This document shows, in pieces, positions 1 to 5,112 of a stretch of DNA of 7,010 nt. Origin of the DNA: Bifidobacteriaceae bacterium (GTDB taxonomy: Bacteria; Actinomycetota; Actinomycetes; Actinomycetales; WQXJ01); the NCBI GenBank assembly GCA_031278675.1, contig JAITJY010000023.1, forward strand, positions 1-7,010, written 5' to 3'. Made by a program: the position numbers and the translations under genes. The notes under the pieces are model-generated. The model was not told the DNA's origin. It saw nothing but the letters and a program-made list of their open reading frames with translations, and ran no database searches. How positions within the stretch are numbered: the first letter of the stretch is position 1; every line of letters begins with the position of its first letter.

Positions 1-37
1 ATCTCGGAGCGAAGCAGCCAGAGTTTGTGGGGTAGCG

Positions 38-1105
38 CTAGAAGAGCGCGACCAGGCCGTCGGCGACCACCGGGACTACGTTGACTGTGGCGTAGCTGGG
101 CTCCATGTATCTGCCTGGCACAACGATGAAACGGTCCTGCTTGACCGCTTCAAGTTGCGAGGTGACTGGATCAGCTTTCAGGATCTCGATCTTGTCCGCC
201 GCGCTGTCCCCCGGCAAGCCCCGGCTCAAGTCTGCCAGGATGATCACGTCGGGCGAACGGGCCGCCACTTCTTCCCAGCTTGTCTCCGGCCAGGTCGAGG
301 CGGCATCATCGAACACGTTCTCGGCCCCTACCAATTCCGTGACATGCTGGGGCAGGAGGCCCGGTCCTGCGACTACGGGCACGCCATCGTACGTTGAATA
401 GAACCACATGACCGAGGGGGTGCCCTCGACGGTCGCGGCGCTGGCTACGCCCGCCTCCAGGATGGCGCGCTGCTCGGCGGCGAAGGCTGCGGCCGCCTCA
501 TCCACGCCGAAGATCGCCCCCAGGTCTTGGTATTCCTGGAACAGCATCTCGAACGAGACATCCTCGACGGCCTCGCCATACGCGCAGGTCAACTCCGTGA
601 GGTAGGTTGCCACTCCCAGGTTATGTAACTCCTCGCGTTCGCCCGCATTCTCCGCTGTGAAGAAGCGTGTGTACATGGTGTAGACGAAGTCTGGCTGGGC
701 CTCAAGTACAGCCTCATGGCTGGGGATGTCTCCGGGATCGCTGATGGTCGGGACGGCCTTGTATTCGACCGCGATCTCTTCGGGTATGGCATCGGGCTGA
801 TAGCCGACGCCAATGAGGCGGTCACCCACCCCGAGTTTGATCAGGATTTCCGCCGCCATTTGGTCGAGTGCGACAACTCGTTCGGGTGGGTTTTCATACG
901 TGACGTCGATGCCGCAGTTGGTTAGCGTCAGCGGGAAACCGGTTTTGGCCCCGGCGGAAACATCAGTGGAGACCTCCGGCGAGGTCTCCTGTGCAGGGGA
1001 TTCGGTGGAACCCGACGAGCAACCGGCCGTGGCCAAGGTGACGAGCGTCGCGGACGCGATGAACAGTGTGAGCGCAGAGCGCTTGGCGAATCTGGGGGAG
1101 TTCAT
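38..1105 (-). CDS. Iron-siderophore type ABC transporter substrate-binding lipoprotein
   Basis: 355 aa. Seen: a basic N-terminus (RFAKR), a hydrophobic stretch at about residues 12-27 and a lipobox-like TAGC ending at Cys29, so the mature protein is probably a lipoprotein anchored outside the membrane. A low-complexity Ser/Thr/Glu linker follows. From about residue 60 the sequence reads as a class III (FecB/FepB/BtuF-like, Periplas_BP_2) binding domain: PERVVALDQMAAEILIKLG, then QPDFVYTM in the first lobe, and SWEEVAARSPDVIILAD in the second. Known: this family hands Fe(III)-siderophores, haem or cobalamin to an ABC permease. The iron box directly upstream favours an iron ligand; the exact ligand cannot be read. 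ATG 1105 is the only start that keeps the signal peptide. There is no Shine-Dalgarno sequence in front of it, and a -10 like hexamer sits 7 bases upstream, which suggests a leaderless mRNA. Permease and ATPase genes are not in the window and would lie to the left if co-transcribed. Confidence 0.93.
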   Translation of the reverse strand: MNSPRFAKRSALTLFIASATLVTLATAGCSSGSTESPAQETSPEVSTDVSAGAKTGFPLTLTNCGIDVTYENPPERVVALDQMAAEILIKLGVGDRLIGVGYQPDAIPEEIAVEYKAVPTISDPGDIPSHEAVLEAQPDFVYTMYTRFFTAENAGEREELHNLGVATYLTELTCAYGEAVEDVSFEMLFQEYQDLGAIFGVDEAAAAFAAEQRAILEAGVASAATVEGTPSVMWFYSTYDGVPVVAGPGLLPQHVTELVGAENVFDDAASTWPETSWEEVAARSPDVIILADLSRGLPGDSAADKIEILKADPVTSQLEAVKQDRFIVVPGRYMEPSYATVNVVPVVADGLVALF

Positions 1106-1110
1106 AAGGT

Positions 1111-1129
1111 TTAGGCTAGCCTAACCTGA
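1111..1129. promoter_or_regulatory. DtxR/IdeR-type iron box between divergent genes
   Basis: TTAGGCTAGCCTAACCTGA fits 17 of 19 positions of the DtxR/IdeR consensus TWAGGTTAGSCTAACCTWA. The core 1111-1124 (TTAGGCTAGCCTAA) is a perfect palindrome. The box ends five bases before the start codon of the minus-strand binding protein and lies upstream of the methyltransferase -10 element. Fe(II)-loaded DtxR/IdeR bound here should block both promoters. The site is read from sequence; repression of both genes is inference. Confidence 0.88.
1113..1118 (-). promoter_or_regulatory. -10 like element for leaderless transcription of the binding-protein gene
   Basis: On the minus strand TAGCCT (TANNNT pattern) occupies -13 to -8 relative to the A of the start codon at 1105, the spacing expected if transcription begins at the ATG itself. 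The hexamer lies inside the iron box, so repressor and RNA polymerase would compete directly. No convincing -35 element is visible. The leaderless assignment rests on this spacing plus the absence of a Shine-Dalgarno sequence. Confidence 0.5.
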
Positions 1130-1134
1130 TCGCA

Positions 1135-1140
1135 TATGAT
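1135..1140 (+). promoter_or_regulatory. -10 element of the methyltransferase promoter
   Basis: TATGAT matches TATAAT at 5 of 6 positions, 36 bases before the methyltransferase start. The -35 position (around 1111-1117, poor match, TTAGGC) and the spacer fall within the iron box. This places the repressor on the promoter of this gene too. Confidence 0.55.
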
Positions 1141-1175
1141 AAATCCCCGAAAGACACCTCGAGGAAGGAACCGCC

Positions 1176-1949
1176 ATGGCGCTGCCTAACCAAGCCGATA
1201 CCGACGCGTTGGATGCCCTGATCGACGCCTGGGAACACCAGCAAGAAGGCTACGTTAGGTTCCGGTCCGCCCGCTTCGAAGTGATCCTTGATGCTTTGTC
1301 CTACGCCTTTGATCAGCCGGCCACGGTGCTGGACTTAGGGTGCGGGCCTGGATCGTTCTCCAAGCTGATCCTGGAGCGGTTTCCTGCGGCGCGGACCATC
1401 ACACTTGACTATGACCCGGCATTGCTGGACTTGGCGCGGCATAATCTCTCCGGCTATGCCGACCGGGCCAAAGTGGTCGAAGCCAACCTAATGGACCCCG
1501 CCTGGACAGAAACACTAAGCGGGCAAGAACTCAGCGCGGTGGTCTCCAGCACGGCGTTGAGCTGGCTTCCGGTGAGCGGCCTGGTCACGCTCTACGGCCA
1601 GTTGGCGCGCCTGCTTCCGGAGTCGAGCCTCTTCTTCAACGCGGACCATCTCTCGCGGACCACCTCCGGCCCGTTCTTTGCGGCCGTCGGCGCCGCCGAT
1701 GACGCCCGCCAGCGCGCGGCGGTCCTGTCAGCGGGGCACCCCGATTGGGATAGATGGTGGCGTGAACTCCGTTCCCATGAAGGATTCGCCGCTCTAGCCG
1801 ATGAAAGAGACCGCCGGTTGTCCGATGCCGCCCCCAACGCCCCTCTTACGCCCGCTTTACACACGGAGTTGCTGCGCATTTCCGGTTTCCTAGAGGCCGG
1901 GACGATCTGGCAACACTTCGACGACTACGTGGTCTATGCCGTGCGCTAA
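1176..1949 (+). CDS. Class I SAM-dependent methyltransferase, probably iron-regulated
   Basis: 257 aa. Seen: the Rossmann-type SAM site, motif I VLDLGCGPG at residues 51-59, an acidic residue at the end of strand 2 (TITLDYDP, Asp78) that would hold the ribose, LARHNL in the following helix, and VVEANLMDP in the motif II/III area. This is the layout of Methyltransf_11/25 small-molecule methyltransferases; the substrate is not evident. The C-terminal half (about 150-257) is helical and Trp-rich and is presumably the substrate cap. The start ATG 1176 follows GAGGAAGG (1161-1168) with good spacing. It is divergent from an iron-uptake lipoprotein and shares its iron box, so roles in siderophore or haem metabolism, or in a low-iron response, are reasonable but unproven. 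It ends 10 bp before the convergent AAA gene, and I see no terminator between them. Confidence 0.88.
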   Translation: MALPNQADTDALDALIDAWEHQQEGYVRFRSARFEVILDALSYAFDQPATVLDLGCGPGSFSKLILERFPAARTITLDYDPALLDLARHNLSGYADRAKVVEANLMDPAWTETLSGQELSAVVSSTALSWLPVSGLVTLYGQLARLLPESSLFFNADHLSRTTSGPFFAAVGAADDARQRAAVLSAGHPDWDRWWRELRSHEGFAALADERDRRLSDAAPNAPLTPALHTELLRISGFLEAGTIWQHFDDYVVYAVR

Positions 1950-1959
1950 TCACGTGCGA

Positions 1960-3243
1960 CTACGGCTTGAGGCATCCTAGGGGGACGTAGTACACGCCGT
2001 CGGCGTCTTGGTAGGCGTGCGGCGTGTTGGTCACTACCAGCAAGAATGATGCCTGACCGCCGTGTTGGGACCTGACCTTGTCCCGGATGGCTGACAGGTT
2101 CGCTTTGGCGGCTTGCGCCTGACTGGCAGCGAGTTTGATCGCGACGGCGCCCCAGGCGCCGTCGCGGCGCTCAATGATCGCATCGCATTCCAAGCCGCGC
2201 AGGTCGTGGTAATAGAAGACTTCGGCATCCCCCGCCTCCGCGTAGCAGCGCAGGTCACGCACCACCAGCGACTCGAAGAGGCAGCCGAAGGTGTTGAAGT
2301 CGGTCAACAACTTGTCCTCCGACAAGCCGAGGATGGCCGCCAGAATGGACGGGTCGGCGTACCGGCGTACGGGAGCCGCGCGTTGTACCACTCGGGAGCG
2401 GACGGCACCGGCCCACGGCTGCTGCTCTTCGAGCACGTACAGACCCCTTAATGCAGACAGATATCCGGTGATCGTGTTGATGGAGATGGTGCCGCCTGCG
2501 GCCGCCATGTCCGCTTGCAATACGGTCATCTTGGCGGCGGTGGACTCGTTGCGGGCCAGCGAGCGCAACAGCAACCGGACGCGGTTCGGGTTCTTCTCGA
2601 TGCCGTCGACCCGCGAGATATCGGCATCCGCGATCGAATCGACGTAATCTCGCGGCGCCCACCCTGCCCGCCCCGCCGATCCACGGGCGTTCACCGCCGC
2701 CGGCCAGCCGCCCTGCAGGATCAGGCGGGCGATGTCTTCCAGGCCGAGCGGACTGGTTGCCTCGACCGCTGCGCCGTCGAAGAGGCTCGCCAGCGACACC
2801 CCGCCGTTCGAGTCACCCGATTCGCTCAGGCTCATGGGCCGCATCCGCACTTTGGCGAAACGGCCGGTGCCGCTGTGCCTTATCAGGTCCCGGTTCTCGG
2901 GCCTGACAACGGTAGAACCGGTCAGGACGAATTGGCCTGGGGTGGCATCCTGGTCGACTGCGAAGCGAACAGCGTCCCAGATTTGTGGCGCGTCCTGCCA
3001 TTCGTCAAGCAGTATCGGCTGGGCACTCTTGAGCAGTAGCGATGGCTTCTCGGCGGCGAGTCCCAGCAGCGACGCGCGTTGATCGGGGTCCTGGAAGTAG
3101 ATGGCGCTCCGGCAAACCTGCTGCGCGGTTGTGGTCTTCCCGCACCACTTCGGCCCGACCACTTGGACCGCCCCCATGGCGCCCATGGCCTGGGACAACA
3201 GCCCGTCGGCGATCCGGGCGCGGTACCCTTCGTTCGCTTCCAT
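1960..3243 (-). CDS. AAA_14 / DUF4143 family ATPase
   Basis: 427 aa, full length for the family. Seen: Walker A GPKWCGKTT at residues 30-38, Walker B ILLDEWQD (Asp80-Glu81) with the family's typical DEWQ, sensor-like FVLTGST at 105-111, a possible arginine finger in SGTGRF (Arg128), then the DUF4143 region from about 200 onward (DSIADADISRVDGI) and a C-terminal segment with FESLVVRDLRCYAE and ECDAIIERRDG. Known: such proteins are widespread solitary P-loop ATPases whose C-terminus resembles the PD-(D/E)XK fold; their biological role is not established. Here the usual Glu of the E-[VI]-K motif is Ala (AIK, 368-370). ATG 3243 is preceded by AAGGAGGT (3251-3258), an excellent Shine-Dalgarno. It is convergent with the methyltransferase and divergent from the pilus genes, so it is probably monocistronic. 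Confidence 0.9.
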   Translation of the reverse strand: MEANEGYRARIADGLLSQAMGAMGAVQVVGPKWCGKTTTAQQVCRSAIYFQDPDQRASLLGLAAEKPSLLLKSAQPILLDEWQDAPQIWDAVRFAVDQDATPGQFVLTGSTVVRPENRDLIRHSGTGRFAKVRMRPMSLSESGDSNGGVSLASLFDGAAVEATSPLGLEDIARLILQGGWPAAVNARGSAGRAGWAPRDYVDSIADADISRVDGIEKNPNRVRLLLRSLARNESTAAKMTVLQADMAAAGGTISINTITGYLSALRGLYVLEEQQPWAGAVRSRVVQRAAPVRRYADPSILAAILGLSEDKLLTDFNTFGCLFESLVVRDLRCYAEAGDAEVFYYHDLRGLECDAIIERRDGAWGAVAIKLAASQAQAAKANLSAIRDKVRSQHGGQASFLLVVTNTPHAYQDADGVYYVPLGCLKP

Positions 3244-3281
3244 CGCCTCAACCTCCTTGGGTCCGGCCTACCGGGATTGCG

Positions 3282-3330
3282 AAAAAACACCAAGTAACTG
3301 AGCGATATTTCACGTAGTTAGTTAGTGTTT
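3282..3330 (-). terminator. Inverted repeat with T6 tract: terminator, attenuator or operator
   Basis: Arms 3285-3300 and 3315-3330 are complementary at 13 of 16 positions around a 14-base loop (AGCGATATTTCACG). Read as minus-strand RNA the core stem has 12 pairs (one G-U) with one internal mismatch and runs into six U (3287-3282), like an intrinsic terminator. On the plus strand the right arm is followed by a T-rich run (TTTCTTTGTCTTT, 3328-3340), so it may act both ways. It sits 39 bases upstream of the AAA gene start, where it could attenuate that gene or, as DNA, bind a regulator. It is the only AT-rich patch in this gap. Confidence 0.4.
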
Positions 3331-3366
3331 CTTTGTCTTTGGCGGGCCGAGCGGGGCCGAGCGGGG

Positions 3367-3567
3367 TCGCGCCGGGACCGGACGGGGGGCAAGCCGAACG
3401 GTGTCGCGCCGGGGGCGGACGGGGCAGGCCCAACGGGATCGCGCCGGGGCGGACGGGGGCAGGCCCAACGGGATCGTGCCGGGGGCAAGCGGGGGCAGAC
3501 CGCACGGGGGCGCGCCGGGACCGGACGGGCGGCAGGCCGAACGGTGTCGCGCCGGGACCGGACGGGG
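3367..3567 (+). repeat. G-rich intergenic minisatellite, five 35-37 bp units plus a partial
   Basis: Units begin near TCGCGCCGGG at 3367, 3404, 3439, 3474, 3510 and 3547 (the last truncated at 21 bp). Two types alternate. The 37-bp type (3367-3403, 3510-3546; 34 of 37 bases the same) ends in GAACGGTG. The 35-bp type (3404-3438, 3439-3473) ends in CAACGGGA, and 3474-3509 is a diverged 36-bp relative. The order is A-B-B-B'-A-partial A. Two copies of a 10-bp unit GGCCGAGCGG (3345-3364) precede the array. Unit lengths are not multiples of three, so the long open frames across it are by-products of composition. G-runs of 3-6 lie on the plus strand throughout. Confidence 0.9.
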
Positions 3568-3581
3568 TGGGTTGTCCACAC

Positions 3582-3608
3582 CGGCCTCACTCCACAGGCC
3601 GAGGTTTT
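3582..3608 (+). terminator. Weak candidate terminator upstream of the pilus genes
   Basis: CGGCCT (3582-3587) and AGGCCG (3596-3601) form a 6-bp stem with an 8-base loop, followed by AGGTTTTCT. The stem is short and the T-run only four long. If real it would insulate the pilus genes from transcription through the repeat array. The rest of 3609-3669 shows no clear promoter. Confidence 0.22.
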
Positions 3609-3684
3609 CTCGCCAGCGCCGGCGCAGCGGCGTGGGGCAGGCTGAACGGGCAAGCAACTAACACACCAGAAAGGAGGTTTACCC

Positions 3685-3921
3685 ATGGGACAACTCAAGA
3701 TTCCCGGGCTTGACCGGGCAATGCGGCGGCATCTTGCAGCACTGGGCACTTTCGTGCCTGAGGACAATGGGCTGGAGGACAGCGAGGCGGGCGGCATCAC
3801 TGCGGAGTACGCCATCGCCATCTTGACTGCGGCCGGGTTCGCCGGGCTGCTGCTCGCGATTCTGCAGTCGGACGCGGTGCGTGGCTGGCTGCTGGCGATT
3901 GTGCAGCGGGCGTTGAACTGA
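3685..3921 (+). CDS. DUF4244 family Flp-pilin-like protein
   Basis: 78 aa. Seen: a 36-residue hydrophilic leader, then EAGGITAEYA with a prepilin-peptidase type site between Gly36 and Gly37, Glu at +5 (Glu41) and Tyr at +6, followed by one hydrophobic helix (about 43-60) and a short tail SDAVRGWLLAIVQRALN. This matches the DUF4244 family, the small pilin-like subunit of actinobacterial Tad-type clusters (position of Rv3656c in Mycobacterium tuberculosis). It would be processed by a TadV/CpaA-like peptidase, which is not in the window. The start is fixed by AAAGGAGGT (3670-3678), six bases before the ATG. Its TGA overlaps the next ATG (TGATG), so translation is coupled to TadE. Unusually, no tadA/B/C genes precede it. 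Confidence 0.9.
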   Translation: MGQLKIPGLDRAMRRHLAALGTFVPEDNGLEDSEAGGITAEYAIAILTAAGFAGLLLAILQSDAVRGWLLAIVQRALN

Positions 3922-4277
3922 TGTCCAAGCAACGGGACGAGGGTTCAGTCACAGTGGAGTTGGCGCTGGCCCTGCCTGCGGTGATTTCGCTCCTGGCAGT
4001 GCTGATGGGTGCAGGTTCAGCGGCGGTAGGGCAGTTGCGTTTGGCCGATGCCGCCCGTGCCGCCGCCCGCACCGCCGCCCTTGGCGCGGGAGACAGCGAA
4101 ATTGCAGGTGTGGCGGTCCAGGCCGCCGGGCGGCCGGTTGACGTCGGGGTCAGCCGCGACGGTGGCCTGGTCAAAGTGCATTGCTCTGGATCTGTCTGGA
4201 TTCCGTTGTTGGGCAACCGTCCAGCATCGGCCGATGCCGTGGCGGCTTGCGAGCCGTCGCGTGGCTGTGGCTTGTGA
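3921..4277 (+). CDS. TadE family pilus assembly protein (pseudopilin-like)
   Basis: 118 aa. Seen: a very short leader MSKQRDEG, a prepilin-type cleavage site after Gly8 with Glu13 at +5 (GSVTVELALALPAVISLL), one N-terminal membrane helix (about 14-35), then an Ala-rich region QLRLADAARAAARTAALG typical of TadE and a small extracytoplasmic domain ending ASADAVAACEPSRGCGL. Known: TadE is a minor pilin-like component of Tad pili and in actinobacteria corresponds to the Rv3655c position. The start ATG overlaps the stop of the DUF4244 gene by one base, implying coupled translation. Three Cys residues in the C-terminal domain could allow a disulfide outside the cell. Confidence 0.9.
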   Translation: MSKQRDEGSVTVELALALPAVISLLAVLMGAGSAAVGQLRLADAARAAARTAALGAGDSEIAGVAVQAAGRPVDVGVSRDGGLVKVHCSGSVWIPLLGNRPASADAVAACEPSRGCGL

Positions 4278-4507
4278 ACGGCCCGCTTCACCGGCGTCCG
4301 GTGTGGGGTCGGGGGTTGGGCGCCGCGTCAGCGGGGCCTGCACCCGGGCGCACATCGGACGCTGACCAGCGGCTCGCAGCGATCCGCCCCAGGCCAATTC
4401 GCCCCGAACCGGCTCTGCCGCCCCGGCGCCGCTGCTGCGGATCATGGCTGACCGGGCGATTCGGTGGGGACCGGCCGCGTCACCGCGCCGCCGGTTTGGG
4501 CATGATC
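4278..4507 (+). other. Non-coding gap inside the pilus gene group
   Basis: 230 bp separate TadE from the TadE-like gene, where related clusters are usually tightly packed. Open frames cross it (for example the upstream extension of the next gene from 4181), but their translations are Arg/Pro/Gly-rich with no family resemblance. The only structure I find is the first copy of the start-region duplication (4440-4465) and a 10-bp palindrome CATGATCATG at 4501-4510 that contains both candidate start codons of the next gene. Confidence 0.6.
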
Positions 4508-4529
4508 ATGGCTGAGCGGGTGATTCGGT
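4440..4529 (+). repeat. Direct duplication (64-bp offset) of the TadE-like translation start
   Basis: The stretch 4440-4465 (GATCATGGCTGACCGGGCGA and on to TTCGGT) recurs at 4504-4529 with two substitutions in 26 bases; similarity fades in the following 30-40 bases. Both copies carry an in-context ATG (4444 and 4508). The offset of 64 puts them in different frames. The first ATG opens a 23-residue frame (MADRAIRWGPAAS...) ending with TGA at 4513-4515, eight bases into the real gene. Confidence 0.8.
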
Positions 4530-4936
4530 CTGTCGCGGCTCCGCCGCAGCGGCGCGGCTGGCGTCTGACCAGCAAGGACAGGGCTGACGCGGAACGCGGT
4601 TCGGGGACTGTGTTGGCCATCGGGCTGGTTGGCGCGTTGGCTATGTCACTGGTCGCGGTGGCAGCGGTCGGTCAAGCTGTCTTGGCGAACCAGAGAGCGG
4701 TGAGCGCCGCCGACCTGGCGGCGCTGGCCGGTGCTCAAGCCCTGATCGACGGGCTCGACGCCACCGAGGCTTGCGCCGCGGCGGACACGGTGGCAACAGC
4801 AATGAACGCCGACCTGATCGGCTGCGTTCCCACGGGCAGCACCAACGAGTTGCGGGTTGACTGCGCGGTCCAAGTCCAACTCGGCGTCCTGGGCGCGCGC
4901 TCCGCGCGCGCCACAGCCGTAGCCGGCCCTCCCTAG
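4508..4936 (+). CDS. TadE-like protein of the helicase/secretion neighbourhood (Rv3654c-like)
   Basis: 142 aa from ATG 4508 (144 from ATG 4502, same frame). Seen: a basic leader of about 30 residues, then ERGSGTVLAIGLVGALAMSL, a pilin-like membrane segment (about 35-58) after Gly31 but with Leu instead of Glu at +5, followed by ANQRAVSAADLAALAGAQAL, a hallmark of this family (TIGR03816 type; Rv3654c position in M. tuberculosis), and a small domain with Cys residues in EACAAAD, IGCVPTG and VDCAVQV. Known: the family occurs next to Tad genes and a DEAH helicase, exactly as here. I prefer 4508 because the only weak Shine-Dalgarno-like bases (TTTGGG, 4495-4500) are seven bases from it and one base from 4502. 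The frame stays open upstream to 4181, but that part looks non-coding. Confidence 0.85.
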   Translation: MAERVIRSVAAPPQRRGWRLTSKDRADAERGSGTVLAIGLVGALAMSLVAVAAVGQAVLANQRAVSAADLAALAGAQALIDGLDATEACAAADTVATAMNADLIGCVPTGSTNELRVDCAVQVQLGVLGARSARATAVAGPP

Positions 4937-4953
4937 GAGGAACGCACCCGGGT

Positions 4954-5112
4954 TCACCACCAGGTCACCTCCGGCGGGTCGGTGCGCGTGTCCTCGAACC
5001 GAAGCCGCACAGACTCAGGCGCCGGAGCATCCACAAACAACCATCAGATACACATCCTTTCCAACATCCCCGGCCCATCCCGGTCAAGATGTGGCGCGGC
5101 CAGCCAACCCAT
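4954..5112 (-). pseudogene. Possible decayed small gene abutting the helicase
   Basis: Directly after the helicase stop (TAG, 5115-5113) an ATG at 5112-5110 continues in the same frame: MGWLAAPHLDRDGPGMLERM and two more residues, then TGA at 5046-5044, then 29 further codons (WLFVDAPAPESVRLRF, EDTRTDPPEVTWW) to TGA at 4956-4954. The second part has coding-like composition (about 80% G or C at third positions from 5034 on, balanced charged residues) and no competing plus-strand gene. I do not recognise the family. It may be the remnant of a gene that followed the helicase, or chance. No ribosome binding site is seen for a start after the TGA. Confidence 0.28.

Noticed and set aside
813..1124. 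Plus-strand frame of 103 codons opposite the 5' part of the binding-protein gene
   Set aside because: It is fully antisense to a well-supported lipoprotein signal peptide and domain, and runs into the iron box.
3367..3567. Repeat array considered as a CRISPR
   Set aside because: Units are directly contiguous with no unique spacers, and there are no cas genes.
3318..3932. Long minus-strand frames (up to 204 codons) across the minisatellite and the DUF4244 gene
   Set aside because: They are antisense to a clear gene or depend on repeat units of 35-37 bp that shift frame between copies. Pro/Arg-rich translations are typical of GC-rich shadow frames.
4181..4507. Upstream extension of the TadE-like gene to a 251-codon frame
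   Set aside because: It overlaps TadE by nearly 100 bases, has Arg/Pro-rich noise and no ribosome binding site. Family members begin shortly before the RGSGTVLA segment.
5044..5046. Selenocysteine reading of the TGA in the small frame after the helicase
   Set aside because: No redox-family context and no convincing stem-loop beside it; decay or chance is simpler.
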